Assembly (NCBI GenBank): GCA_016292745.1
Contig: JAEDFO010000031.1
Location: forward strand, 1-27,193
DNA length: 27,193 nucleotides
Reading direction: 5' to 3'
Source of the DNA: Muribaculaceae bacterium
GTDB lineage: Bacteria > Bacteroidota > Bacteroidia > Bacteroidales > Muribaculaceae
Translations under genes and position numbers: made by a program
Notes under the pieces: generated by a model
Seen by the model: only the letters and a program-made list of their open reading frames with translations
Told to the model about the DNA's origin: nothing
Databases searched by the model: none
Shown: positions 14,915 through 22,731 of the stretch, in pieces
Numbering within the stretch: position 1 is the first letter of the stretch
Layout of the letters: the number at the start of each line of letters is the position of its first letter

Positions 14915-15439
14915 ATGAAGAAATTAATGATGATTGTAGCCGTAGCCGCATCGCTGGCCATGGTATCGGCATGTGGACAAAAGGCAACCGAGAGCGCTGA
15001 GAGCGCTGACGAAGTGACAAAGCAACTTCAGGAACTTGTGGAGAAGAACGATGCTCAGGGCATTGAGGAACTTCAGAAAGAGGCAGCAAAGGCTATTGAA
15101 GAACTTGAAGCTGCAGGCAAGGCTGAAGAAGCAGAAGCATATAAGTCGAAAATCAAGGAATTCGTAGAGACCAACAAAGAGAAGCTTCAGAGCATGAGCA
15201 TTGCCGATATTGTAGAGGCAGCAAAGGATGTAGAAGGCACAGCAGAAGGCTTGGCTGAGGAAGGCGAAGCAGCAGTGAAAGCCGATGCAGAGCATGCCAA
15301 GGAAGAAGCCAAGGCAAAGGCCGAGGAGAAAGCCAACGAGGCAATTGACAAGGCAAGTGCCGATGTACAGCAGAAGCTTGACGAAGCAGCAGCCAAGGCT
15401 AAGGAAGACCTCAAGAACCGTCTGCAATCGAACAAATAA
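14915..15439 (+). CDS. Small helical, Ala/Glu/Lys-rich lipoprotein, unknown function
   Basis: A 174-residue protein. A typical lipoprotein signal (lipobox VSAC, Cys20) is followed by an almost entirely helical, low-complexity mature chain rich in Ala, Glu and Lys (EELQKEAAKAIEELEAAGKAEE, then HAKEEAKAKAEEKANEAID and a similar last segment). Coiled-coil structure or a long single helix is expected, with a less repetitive middle (KIKEFVETNKEKLQSMSIADI). It has no acidic export signal after the cysteine, so it probably lies on the periplasmic face, perhaps as a spacer or peptidoglycan-associated rod; that is inference. It is a single-gene unit with its own full promoter and a 22-bp terminator, which suggests high, independent expression. 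I cannot assign a family. Confidence 0.82.
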   Translation: MKKLMMIVAVAASLAMVSACGQKATESAESADEVTKQLQELVEKNDAQGIEELQKEAAKAIEELEAAGKAEEAEAYKSKIKEFVETNKEKLQSMSIADIVEAAKDVEGTAEGLAEEGEAAVKADAEHAKEEAKAKAEEKANEAIDKASADVQQKLDEAAAKAKEDLKNRLQSNK

Positions 15440-15453
15440 CGTTATACAACCTA

Positions 15454-15502
15454 ATAAATAAGAAACTCGCGCCAAATATCTTGGTGCGAGTTTCTTATTT
15501 AT
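15454..15502. terminator. Bidirectional terminator with 22-bp stem
   Basis: The arms 15454-15475 and 15481-15502 pair over 22 bp, with a single G-T mismatch and a five-base loop. The GC-rich upper part (CTCGCGCCAA) sits on an A/T-rich base, so the stem can end transcripts from both convergent genes, the lipoprotein (+) and proS (-). Confidence 0.85.
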
Positions 15503-15518
15503 AGAGAATTACGGAAAA

Positions 15519-17000
15519 TCAATAGTTACGGGCGAATACAACTCGCTGAGCCGAAGGACGGCCTGTTACCATGCATCGACCTGGGGTCTTGTCGCCGTCG
15601 AGAGGTATGCATCGGATAGTAGCTTTTGTTTCCTCCTTGATTTTCTCTTCGGTTTCGGGAGTGCCGTCCCAGTGAGCAAGAATGAAACCACCCTTTTCGA
15701 TTTGCTCCTTGAATTCGTCATATGTTTCGACAGTTGTGGTCATCGATTCACGATGCTTGAGAGCCTTGTTGAAGATGTTAGTCTGGATTTCCTCGAGCAA
15801 GTTCTTGACATAGTTTTCAATGCCAGCAAACTCAACAGTCTGCTTCTCGAGAGTGTCGCGACGCATCACCTCGATAGTACCGTTCTCGATATCGCGGGCA
15901 CCGAGAGCGAGACGAACGGGCACACCCTTAAGTTCGTAGTCGGCAAACTTGAATCCCGGGCGCTTGTTGTCGGCGTTGTCGTATTTGACGCTGACACCCA
16001 TAGCACGGAGAGCATCAACCACAGGAGCCACCTTATCGTCGATAACCTTGAGCTGGTCGGCAGTTTTATAGATAGGAACGATAACCACTTGGATAGGAGC
16101 CAGATGAGGCGGGAGCACTAAGCCGTTGTCGTCGGAGTGAGTCATGATGAGGGCACCCATAAGGCGAGTGGAAACGCCCCAGGAAGTAGCCCAAACGTAT
16201 TCCAGTTCGTTGTTTTTGTTAATGAACTTCACGTCGAAAGCCTTGGCAAAATTCTGTCCGAGGAAGTGAGAAGTACCCGACTGGAGGGCCTTTCCGTCCT
16301 GCATCATAGCCTCGATGGTGAAAGTCTCGATGGCACCGGCAAAACGTTCATTTGCCGATTTAACGCCCTTGATAACAGGCACAGCCATGTATTTTTCGGC
16401 GAAGTCGGCATACACTCCGAGCATCTTCTTAGCCTCTTCAATAGCCTCTTCAGAAGTGGCATGAGCAGTATGACCTTCCTGCCAAAGGAATTCGGCGGTG
16501 CGGAGGAACATACGGGTACGCATTTCCCAACGGAATACGTTGGCCCACTGGTTGCAAAGAATCGGGAGGTCGCGATACGACTTAATCCAGTTTTTATATG
16601 TGTTCCAGATGATTGTTTCGGATGTAGGACGAATAATAAGTTCCTCTTCGAGGCGAGCTTCGGGATCGACAACCACGCCATTGCCGTTAGGGTCGTTTTT
16701 CAGACGATAATGAGTAACTACAGCGCATTCCTTTGCAAAGCCTTCAACGTGGTCGGCTTCGCGGCTGAGGAACGATTTAGGGATCAGGAGTGGGAAATAA
16801 GCGTTAACGTGGCCAGTGGCCTTAAACATATCGTCGAGCTGACGCTGCATTTTCTCCCAGATAGCGTAACCATAAGGTTTGATGACCATACACCCACGCA
16901 CGGCAGACTGCTCGGCCAAATCGGCTTTAACCACGAGTTCGTTGTACCATTGCGAATAGTTTTCTGAGCGCTTGGTCAGGTTTTTAAGTTCAATTGCCAT
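15519..17000 (-). CDS. proS: Prolyl-tRNA synthetase, archaeal/eukaryote-type
   Basis: A class II synthetase of 493 residues that charges tRNA-Pro. It lacks the roughly 180-residue editing insert of the bacterial type. Class II motif 2 is visible in RPTSETIIWNTYKNWIKSYR followed by NVFRWE, with proline-pocket and motif 3 residues around GTSHFLGQNFAKAF and LGARDIENG. The anticodon-binding domain begins at about 300. The C-terminal domain ends in ...FARNY; a terminal tyrosine is a hallmark of this type. It is transcribed alone: a -7 box lies 51 bases upstream and a strong hairpin terminates it. Bacteroidota commonly carry this type, so there is no need to invoke recent transfer. Confidence 0.97.
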   Translation of the reverse strand: MAIELKNLTKRSENYSQWYNELVVKADLAEQSAVRGCMVIKPYGYAIWEKMQRQLDDMFKATGHVNAYFPLLIPKSFLSREADHVEGFAKECAVVTHYRLKNDPNGNGVVVDPEARLEEELIIRPTSETIIWNTYKNWIKSYRDLPILCNQWANVFRWEMRTRMFLRTAEFLWQEGHTAHATSEEAIEEAKKMLGVYADFAEKYMAVPVIKGVKSANERFAGAIETFTIEAMMQDGKALQSGTSHFLGQNFAKAFDVKFINKNNELEYVWATSWGVSTRLMGALIMTHSDDNGLVLPPHLAPIQVVIVPIYKTADQLKVIDDKVAPVVDALRAMGVSVKYDNADNKRPGFKFADYELKGVPVRLALGARDIENGTIEVMRRDTLEKQTVEFAGIENYVKNLLEEIQTNIFNKALKHRESMTTTVETYDEFKEQIEKGGFILAHWDGTPETEEKIKEETKATIRCIPLDGDKTPGRCMVTGRPSAQRVVFARNY

Positions 17001-17051
17001 TATAAATATTTAATTATTGTATTATATACGAACCGAAAAAAATACAGAATG

Positions 17052-17059
17052 CAAAAATA
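17052..17059 (-). promoter_or_regulatory. -7-like promoter box for proS
   Basis: On the minus strand this is TATTTTTG, matching TAnnTTTG, 51 bases before the proS ATG. No TTTG is present at the -33 distance. Confidence 0.4.
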
Positions 17060-17081
17060 GTAAATAAATGGATATGAGCCG

Positions 17082-17771
17082 TTATAAGCGAAGATTATTC
17101 TTTTTCGCAGCGTCAATCATAGCCGTTCCGGGCACGAGATAAACTTCAAGACGACGATTGAGCGCACGGTGCGAAATAGAGTTGTTGTCGGTGATAGGAT
17201 TCTTATCGCCTACCGCATAGGGGACCACGTAATCGGTGTTTGCGCCATGAGCATCGAACCAGTTCATGACGGCTTGCACGCGCACCTTAGTGAGCGATAG
17301 CTTATAGTTGTCGGATCCGGTGTTGTCGCTGTTCATCACCAAGATAGTGCGATAGAAATCGGGCGATTCCATAAGCTTGACAAACGGGGATAGCCTTTGG
17401 TCGGCAAGGCGAATCATTGCGCTGTCAGAAGCGACAAACAGGTCGGTAGCGGGGATTGAAATAATTACAATCTCACCGTTACGCATCACCTCGGTCTTAT
17501 AGCCTTTCTTTTTAAAGGCAAGGGCCTGCTTTTTCTGGTAATCCCTGATTTTATCGGCTTGCTTACCGGTCTTCAGCGCATTGAGGTTCTCGTCTAAGGT
17601 CATCTCGTAGAGCTGTTCAGGCAAATTATCCGCTTTTTTGGGCTCCTTTGATTCCTTGGAAGAAGATAAAAGGCCCTTAAACGGATTCTTAGCCGAGGCA
17701 TGAGCACCGGAGAACAAAATAGCGACAATAGTACAAACAGCGAGCGAAAAATTCAGCAATCTCATAATCAT
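17082..17771 (-). CDS. OmpA-family C-terminal domain protein (peptidoglycan-binding), secreted
   Basis: A 229-residue protein (ATG 17771; ATG 17765 is equally possible) with a Sec signal peptide (to about 27, AHASA). A Lys/Ser-rich linker and a helical region (50-90) come first. An OmpA-like domain (about 95-217) follows: the strand EIVIISIPATDLFV, the LADQRLSPFVKLM helix, VMNSDNTGSDNYKLSLTKVRVQAVMNWF, and ALNRRLEVYLVPG. The NRRLEVY end is the usual family signature. Such domains bind the peptide stem of peptidoglycan. There is no beta-barrel and no lipobox cysteine, so the protein appears soluble in the periplasm. It is the last gene of the tsaB-DUF4290-rimM-unknown-OmpA run, six bases after the acidic unknown. 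Confidence 0.85.
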   Translation of the reverse strand: MIMRLLNFSLAVCTIVAILFSGAHASAKNPFKGLLSSSKESKEPKKADNLPEQLYEMTLDENLNALKTGKQADKIRDYQKKQALAFKKKGYKTEVMRNGEIVIISIPATDLFVASDSAMIRLADQRLSPFVKLMESPDFYRTILVMNSDNTGSDNYKLSLTKVRVQAVMNWFDAHGANTDYVVPYAVGDKNPITDNNSISHRALNRRLEVYLVPGTAMIDAAKKNNLRL

Positions 17772-17777
17772 CAGCGA

Positions 17778-18104
17778 TTAATACATTCCGAGCGACTCTT
17801 CGTAATCGAGCTCACCGAGGACAATTGACTGGACATCGTCGGGGTCGACCACGTTGTCGGGGTCCTTACGAAGTTGTTTCTTTACGAAGGAGATTAAATC
17901 GTCGACATCAATGTTTTCTTCGTCGTCGACACCGGCATCGATGTCGAAAAATCCATTCTTGTCGTAATACTCGAATATTATGTCGATGACAAGGAGGATA
18001 TCGTCGTCGGCATATTTTTCCTTTATGTCGATGGGCAGATAATTGACGATGTGCTTGATGGCTTCGTTTTCGTCGTATTCCTTAAGTTCTAACTCTTCGT
18101 TCAT
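17778..18104 (-). CDS. Small acidic cytosolic protein of unknown function
   Basis: A 108-residue, strongly acidic protein with many Asp/Glu (GVDDEENIDVDDL) and no signal or membrane segment. Predicted helices include EAIKHIVNYLPIDIKEKY and DDILLVIDIIFEYYDKNGFFD, with an EF-hand-like acidic stretch that lacks clear loop spacing. I do not recognise a named family. It lies between rimM (21 bases upstream) and the OmpA-domain gene (six bases downstream), so it is probably co-transcribed. A role in ribosome assembly or in assisting its neighbour would be speculation. Confidence 0.75.
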   Translation of the reverse strand: MNEELELKEYDENEAIKHIVNYLPIDIKEKYADDDILLVIDIIFEYYDKNGFFDIDAGVDDEENIDVDDLISFVKKQLRKDPDNVVDPDDVQSIVLGELDYEESLGMY

Positions 18105-18125
18105 AATATGATTACTTAAATGGGT

Positions 18126-18680
18126 TTATGAAATAATGTTTGAGTTGTTCAGATTAATTATTCCCTCGGGCAGATTCATGACAATTCGGTGTGAGTGGTC
18201 GTCGATTTCATGTATGAATTCATCGGCAATTGGCACAAGCACCTGGCTGCCATCGGAGGACTCGACGATGAACAGGAAATTCTCGGTGGAATCGTCGATA
18301 TCAACAATTTCGCCGATAACACCGTGTGAAGTGTCGGCCATTGTGTAACCAATGAATGAGAATGCATCGGCTTCAGAATCATCGGCATCGGGGTCGTCGG
18401 TGGCGATGTCGGATTTCAAGGCGAAAATCGTCTTTCCGGTGAAGTGTCTTACCTGGGCATCGGAGTCGATTCCATCGAATTTCACCAGTGCGACGGCGGT
18501 GCTTTTGGGGCGTGCCGATTCGATGAAAAATGGCACGAAAATGCCGTCTTCATCGACAATAATGCACGAGAGAAGTTCGATTTCATCGAAATCGCAAAGG
18601 AATGAGGCAGAGATTTCGCCTTGTATTCCGTGCGGTTTGTTGAAAGTGCCAATTTCGGTTATTTCAGCCCTGGTTATCAT
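18126..18680 (-). CDS. rimM: 16S rRNA processing protein RimM
   Basis: A 184-residue ribosome maturation factor that binds uS19 in late assembly of the 30S head. The N-terminal barrel starts IGTFNKPHGIQGEISASF (about 11-28). An acidic linker (DDPDADDSEAD, near 93-103) is followed by the PRC-barrel domain, FIGYTMADTSHGVIGEIVDI to VLVPIADEFIHEIDDHSHRIVMNLPEGIINLN, whose end matches the usual family finish. The sequence is more acidic than most RimM proteins. It begins 20 bases after the DUF4290 gene and is followed by the acidic unknown. It is often next to trmD in other phyla; here it is not. Confidence 0.93.
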   Translation of the reverse strand: MITRAEITEIGTFNKPHGIQGEISASFLCDFDEIELLSCIIVDEDGIFVPFFIESARPKSTAVALVKFDGIDSDAQVRHFTGKTIFALKSDIATDDPDADDSEADAFSFIGYTMADTSHGVIGEIVDIDDSTENFLFIVESSDGSQVLVPIADEFIHEIDDHSHRIVMNLPEGIINLNNSNIIS

Positions 18681-18700
18681 GAGAATCTGCGGCAGGTTTA

Positions 18701-19294
18701 TTATTTTTTCTTTTTCTTTTTAGGCTGAGGCTGCGGAGCAGGAGCCTCCTTAAAGACTCTCAACTTGTAGGTAGCCGGATCGAGATTGATTTTGCCGTGC
18801 GAATATCGGTAAAGGTCCTTCAGGATTTTCTCGTCCTCGACCCCCTCTTTCGAGATTGCAAACATCTGTTTCTTCATATGATGAGCGATGAGCGAGATAA
18901 GCGCATCCTTTTCCTCACCATCGGGATAGTCGGAGGCCCGTTCAATCATTTTCTCGATAATCTTGCCGTAGTGACGATATCGGATAGGCTCGAGCTTATA
19001 GTAAACCACGTCGGGCTTCGACTGGAGTTCTTCCTTGTGGACGATTTCGTAAGGGAAATCGATGTCGAGTTTGAAATCGCTCATAATTGCGAGATGGTCC
19101 CAAAATTTGCGCTTAGCATCTTCGTCGTCGTGGTCTTGCGGAAACATGTTCTGCATGATGCTGACGATTGTATACGCGCATTTTGTGCGTTCGTCGCGGT
19201 CGGGAATAGCAACGCAATGGTCGACCATCTGCTGGATGTTACGGCCGTACTCCGGCAGGATTAGGCTTTTGAGCTGAGTATTGTAGTCTAACAT
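18701..19294 (-). CDS. DUF4290 family protein with polylysine tail
   Basis: A 197-residue cytosolic protein. The N-terminus MLDYNTQLKSLILPEYGRNIQQMVDHC and the block RDERTKCAYTIVSIMQNMFPQ identify DUF4290, a Bacteroidota family of unknown function that is predicted mainly helical. The C-terminus ends with a proline-rich spacer and six lysines. The tail could bind nucleic acid or acidic surfaces, but that is not shown. The polylysine is encoded by an A-rich run (T-rich on the plus strand, about 18704-18721) where frame slippage or sequencing error could occur. Gene context: 38 bases after tsaB and 20 bases before rimM. Confidence 0.85.
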   Translation of the reverse strand: MLDYNTQLKSLILPEYGRNIQQMVDHCVAIPDRDERTKCAYTIVSIMQNMFPQDHDDEDAKRKFWDHLAIMSDFKLDIDFPYEIVHKEELQSKPDVVYYKLEPIRYRHYGKIIEKMIERASDYPDGEEKDALISLIAHHMKKQMFAISKEGVEDEKILKDLYRYSHGKINLDPATYKLRVFKEAPAPQPQPKKKKKK

Positions 19295-19332
19295 TTCGAT
19301 AAATTAATCAGTTAACAAAAAACGGAGATGTA

Positions 19333-20028
19333 TCAGAACACCTTGTTGCGAGGCTTTGTTGCCTGAAACTCCTTGAGATACTTTGGTGTGGAGTAAGCCA
19401 CATCAATGAAATCGGCATTGCGGAAAGCCAGCTCGGAAAGGGCGAGCATATCGACAGCCACCGGCTTTACTCCCGGGATGAAATGGATGTTGGGCCCGGT
19501 GATAACCTTAGATGCCTTGTCGGCGCCGTTACCGAGAAGAATGATGTTTCTTTCGGGAGTTATATAATCGGCAAACGAATTCTCGTCGAGGATAACCGGC
19601 ATAGGGGTCATCACCTCGTTGAGGGCCAAATCGTAAACGCCGGCAAACACTTCCATACGGCGTGCATCAATCATTGGGATGAAGAGCGAGGACTCATCAA
19701 CGTAACGGCTGAACATAGCCGACACACAGAGCAGCTTGAGGGTGTCGACACCAATCAACGGGACACCAAGGCCGAAAGCCAGGCCTTTAGCCTCGGAGAG
19801 GCCAATTCGCAGACCGGTGTAGGAACCCGGGCCGAGACTCACAGCCACCGCATCGATTTTAATGTCGCGCGAAGTGGAGTATTGCAGAATGTCGGCAATA
19901 AACGGGCTGAGCAATTTGGCGTGGTTCTGCCCCGAATAGTCCTCACGATGCTCAATCACAGTGCCTTGCGATGTGAGAGCAACCGAGCAAACTTCGGTAG
20001 ATGTGTCAATATTTATGATATTTGCCAT
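19333..20028 (-). CDS. tsaB: tRNA t6A biosynthesis protein TsaB
   Basis: A 231-residue ASKHA-fold protein from ATG 20028. The frame continues to a TTG at 20052, but that overlaps the promoter box. TsaB forms a complex with TsaD (and TsaE) to make N6-threonylcarbamoyladenosine at position 37 of ANN-decoding tRNAs. It shows the N-terminal INIDTSTEVCSVAL, the SLGPGSYTGLRIGLSEAKGLAFGL signature (about 62-85), and the C-terminal YLKEFQATKPRN ending. The length is typical. It is first in the run to DUF4290, rimM and the OmpA-domain gene, and divergent from yicC. Confidence 0.95.
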   Translation of the reverse strand: MANIINIDTSTEVCSVALTSQGTVIEHREDYSGQNHAKLLSPFIADILQYSTSRDIKIDAVAVSLGPGSYTGLRIGLSEAKGLAFGLGVPLIGVDTLKLLCVSAMFSRYVDESSLFIPMIDARRMEVFAGVYDLALNEVMTPMPVILDENSFADYITPERNIILLGNGADKASKVITGPNIHFIPGVKPVAVDMLALSELAFRNADFIDVAYSTPKYLKEFQATKPRNKVF

Positions 20029-20049
20029 CTTCGCTATAATTTCAAAGTA

Positions 20050-20057
20050 CAAAAGTA
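20050..20057 (-). promoter_or_regulatory. -7-like promoter box for tsaB
   Basis: On the minus strand this reads TACTTTTG (TAnnTTTG), 21 bases before the ATG at 20028, which supports that start over the TTG at 20052. The -33 position has no TTTG. Confidence 0.45.
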
Positions 20058-20101
20058 CTAATTTTTTCGGCTTTTGATGCCGTAACTAAGAAATAAGCAA
20101 T

Positions 20102-20109
20102 TAAATTTG
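20102..20109 (+). promoter_or_regulatory. -7-like promoter box for yicC operon
   Basis: TAAATTTG matches TAnnTTTG 19 bases before the yicC ATG. A TTTG at 20073-20076 is 25 bases upstream, longer than the usual spacer, so it may not be the partner. Confidence 0.42.
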
Positions 20110-20128
20110 CATAAAAAAACTGACTTTT

Positions 20129-21004
20129 ATGATTTTATCAATGACAGGATTTGGTAAAGCGGTGGTCACTTACAAGGAAAAGAAGATTACAGCTGAAATC
20201 AAATCGCTAAACAGCAAACAATTAGATTTATCAGTAAAGCTACCATTCGTGTATAGGGAGAAGGAACTCGAGCTTCGCAACCTGGTGTCGAGCGAACTGG
20301 TGCGCGGAAAAGTTGACTTATATATAACGTCGGAAAGCAACAGCGGGGCTGAGCCAATCGACATAAACCTGACGATGCTGAAAGAATACAAGGAAAAGCT
20401 GGAGCAGGTGTCGGAAGAGCTGTCGATACCGAAGCCCGACGATTGGTATGCTACCTTAATGCGACTGCCCAATGTGTTCAAGACCGAAAGCGACGACAAC
20501 ATTGAGGAATCGGAATACGAGGCACTCTTTGCCGCAGTAAACGAAGCCATCGGCAAACTGAAGGAATTCCGGCGTCAGGAAGGTGTACGCCTTGACGAGT
20601 TCTTCACATCGCGAATAATGAACATCAAGGCACTTCTTGAAGAGATAGAACCATACGAACGCGAACGTGTGCCGATGATAAAGGCCAAGATTGAGGATGC
20701 ACTAAACAAGCTCGACAACACCGACTACGACCGCAACCGCTTTGAGCAGGAGATGATATTCTACATCGAGAAACTCGATGTTAACGAAGAGAAACAACGT
20801 CTGGGCAATCACCTGAACTATTTTCTCGACACTCTCAGCCACGGCGAAGGCCAAGGAAAGAAACTTGGCTTCATAAGCCAGGAAATAGGGCGCGAGATAA
20901 ACACTCTGGGCTCGAAATCGAACCACTCAGAGATGCAAAAGATAGTGGTGAAGATGAAAGACGAGCTTGAACAGATTAAAGAACAGGTTCTTAACGCACT
21001 ATAA
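20129..21004 (+). CDS. yicC: YicC family endoribonuclease / RNA-stability protein
   Basis: A 291-residue protein starting MILSMTGFGKA, the invariant YicC N-terminus. The N-terminal YicC domain (about 1-155) includes the EIKSLNSKQLDLSVKLP strand and the FRYREKELELRNLV-type segment. The C-terminal DUF1732 domain (about 205-291) has LGNHLNYFLDTL, KKLGFISQEIGREINTLGSKS and KDELEQIKEQVLNAL. The E. coli homologue is a ribonuclease that promotes decay of the small RNA RyhB; the target here is unknown. It is first in an operon and 18 bases before gmk, a conserved pairing across bacteria. Confidence 0.94.
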   Translation: MILSMTGFGKAVVTYKEKKITAEIKSLNSKQLDLSVKLPFVYREKELELRNLVSSELVRGKVDLYITSESNSGAEPIDINLTMLKEYKEKLEQVSEELSIPKPDDWYATLMRLPNVFKTESDDNIEESEYEALFAAVNEAIGKLKEFRRQEGVRLDEFFTSRIMNIKALLEEIEPYERERVPMIKAKIEDALNKLDNTDYDRNRFEQEMIFYIEKLDVNEEKQRLGNHLNYFLDTLSHGEGQGKKLGFISQEIGREINTLGSKSNHSEMQKIVVKMKDELEQIKEQVLNAL

Positions 21005-21022
21005 CACAGTAAGGAGCATATC

Positions 21023-21595
21023 ATGAAACGCGGACACCTGATAATAGTATCGGCCCCATCGGGGAGCGGCAAATCGACCATCATAAACGAGATAATCAAG
21101 GACGAGAGCCTTCGGCTGCAGTTTTCGATATCGGCAACCAACCGGCCACCACGCCGCGGCGAGGCCGACGGTGTCAACTATTATTTTCTGAGCACCGAAC
21201 AGTTCAAGGCCGCAATAGAGAACGACGAACTGATAGAATACGAAGAAGTGTATCCCGGCCGCTACTACGGCACTCTGCGTAAGGAGATAGAGCGCATATG
21301 CGGCAACGGCAACAACGCCATACTTGACATCGACGTTAAAGGAGCTGTGAATGTGATGAAGCAGTTCGGAGCCGATGCCACATCGATATTCATAAAGCCG
21401 CCAAGCATCGATGCATTGCGCCACCGGCTGCTGTCGCGCGGCACCGAGGAGGTTGAAGCCATCAACCAGCGCGTGAGTAAGGCCGAGTATGAGCTGTCGT
21501 TTGCCGACAGGTTTGCGCATGTGGTGGTAAACGATGTGCTTCGCACAGCAATCGATGAGGTGCACGCCATCATAAAGGAATGCATTGAGAAATAA
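21023..21595 (+). CDS. gmk: Guanylate kinase
   Basis: A 190-residue enzyme that phosphorylates GMP to GDP with ATP, feeding GTP and also (p)ppGpp pools. The P-loop is APSGSGKS (11-18). The GMP-binding segment follows (ATNRPPRRGEADGVNYYFLS), then YEEVYPGRYYGT, and the LDIDVKGAVNVMKQFG and IFIKPPS strands; a lid-type RGTEE segment lies near 140. An AAGGAG ribosome-binding site at 21011-21016 precedes it. It sits between yicC (18-base gap) and nadD (seven bases to the ATG). Confidence 0.97.
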   Translation: MKRGHLIIVSAPSGSGKSTIINEIIKDESLRLQFSISATNRPPRRGEADGVNYYFLSTEQFKAAIENDELIEYEEVYPGRYYGTLRKEIERICGNGNNAILDIDVKGAVNVMKQFGADATSIFIKPPSIDALRHRLLSRGTEEVEAINQRVSKAEYELSFADRFAHVVVNDVLRTAIDEVHAIIKECIEK

Positions 21596-21602
21596 TATAG
21601 TG

Positions 21603-22196
21603 ATGACAAAACCGGCAACCACAGTTGGGATATTCGGAGGGTCGTTCAACCCTATCCACAGCGGCCACGCCATATTGGCCAACTACATTATCCAATATGG
21701 AGGTCTCGACCAGGTGTGGTTTATGGTATCAGCCCAAAATCCGCTTAAAGCAGTTTCAGGGTATGCCGACGACAATCACAGGCTGCAGATGGCGCAGATG
21801 GTGGCAAGGCGCAACCGCAGTTTCCGCGCATCAGACTTGGAGATGCATATGCCGAGGCCATCATACACTATCGACACGCTTGGCACACTCCGGGAAAAAT
21901 ATGCCGAGTGCCGATTCGTACTGATTATCGGTGCCGACAACTGGCAGATATTCGACAAATGGCGCGATTACCGTAAGATAATCGACGAATACGGGGTGGT
22001 AATATATCCCCGGATGGGATATGAGATTGACGAAACAAGCCTTCCGGCCAATGTACGATATCTGCGCGATGCTCCGGTGGTGGAGATTTCGTCGACATTC
22101 ATTCGCCAGGCCATCGGCCGTGGTGACAACATGGAATTCTTTATGCCCGACGATGTATACGGCTACATCAAGGAGCACCATCTATATGAACAATAA
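21603..22196 (+). CDS. nadD: Nicotinate-nucleotide adenylyltransferase
   Basis: A 197-residue protein from ATG 21603; an in-frame TTG at 21585 would overlap gmk and is less likely. It joins nicotinate mononucleotide and ATP to form deamido-NAD, a required step of NAD synthesis. The nucleotidyltransferase signature GSFNPIHSGH (13-22) provides the (H/T)xGH motif, IIGADNW is in the middle, and the second signature ISSTFIRQAI lies near 164-173. The length and C-terminal YIKEHHLY are typical. It is the third gene of the yicC operon. Confidence 0.96.
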   Translation: MTKPATTVGIFGGSFNPIHSGHAILANYIIQYGGLDQVWFMVSAQNPLKAVSGYADDNHRLQMAQMVARRNRSFRASDLEMHMPRPSYTIDTLGTLREKYAECRFVLIIGADNWQIFDKWRDYRKIIDEYGVVIYPRMGYEIDETSLPANVRYLRDAPVVEISSTFIRQAIGRGDNMEFFMPDDVYGYIKEHHLYEQ

Positions 22197-22210
22197 CCAA
22201 TCAAAAGCAT

Positions 22211-22729
22211 ATGGACAATACATCGAAAATAAGCCCAAACAGCATAGCCTTCATTGGTTTAGCCAACGAGTACTGCACCACACTTGCCAATGCCCAGCAA
22301 TATGAGCAGGCCGAATTTGTGGATTCGATGCTGAAACTACTGCCACGGATTTACATCAGCGCAACCGACATATCAATAGGGAATGAGCCTGAGGCATACA
22401 TCGAGCCATATCTCGACGAGGACTATTACGAGAGCGTACGCCACCATGTGGAAATGGTAATGGGCCCCGACGACATATATCTCGAAGTGTTTGAAGCCGA
22501 TATGAAATATTCCGACACCCCGATAAGCGCCAGCATTGCAGAAGGGCTTACCGATATATTCCAGGACTTGTTCAACTTTGTGAACAATGTAAAGGATGCA
22601 CCACAGGAGCAGATAAGCGACTATGTGGCTGTGTGCAAGGAGAACTTCGAAACATTTTGGGGCCAACGGCTATGCAATGTCATGAAGGCACTCCACGATA
22701 TCAAGTATAACCACGACAACAGGATATAG
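22211..22729 (+). CDS. DUF5063 family protein
   Basis: A 172-residue, mostly helical, acidic cytosolic protein without a signal or membrane segment. The order of helices and the blocks FVDSMLKLLPRIYISATDI and YLDEDYYESVRHHVEMVMG match what I know of DUF5063, a Bacteroidota-centred family of unknown function. The C-terminal half has SIAEGLTDIFQDLFNFV and FETFWGQRLCNVMKALHDIKY. No catalytic motif is apparent. It is 14 bases after nadD and two bases before the M18 aminopeptidase gene, so it is part of the same operon. In related genomes this family is often found beside a 3'-5' exonuclease gene, which is not here. Confidence 0.82.
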   Translation: MDNTSKISPNSIAFIGLANEYCTTLANAQQYEQAEFVDSMLKLLPRIYISATDISIGNEPEAYIEPYLDEDYYESVRHHVEMVMGPDDIYLEVFEADMKYSDTPISASIAEGLTDIFQDLFNFVNNVKDAPQEQISDYVAVCKENFETFWGQRLCNVMKALHDIKYNHDNRI

Positions 22730-22731
22730 AC

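Noticed and set aside
16137..16967. A 276-codon open frame antisense to proS
   Set aside because: It is fully inside proS, with no family features and no ribosome-binding or promoter signals.
17890..18010. Acidic stretches in the 108-residue protein as EF-hand calcium loops
   Set aside because: The Asp/Glu runs lack the regular 12-residue loop spacing and the central glycine.
18704..18721. The A-rich run at the end of the DUF4290 gene as a programmed frameshift site
   Set aside because: The frame stays open to a normal stop giving a polylysine tail; no downstream frame continues the protein.
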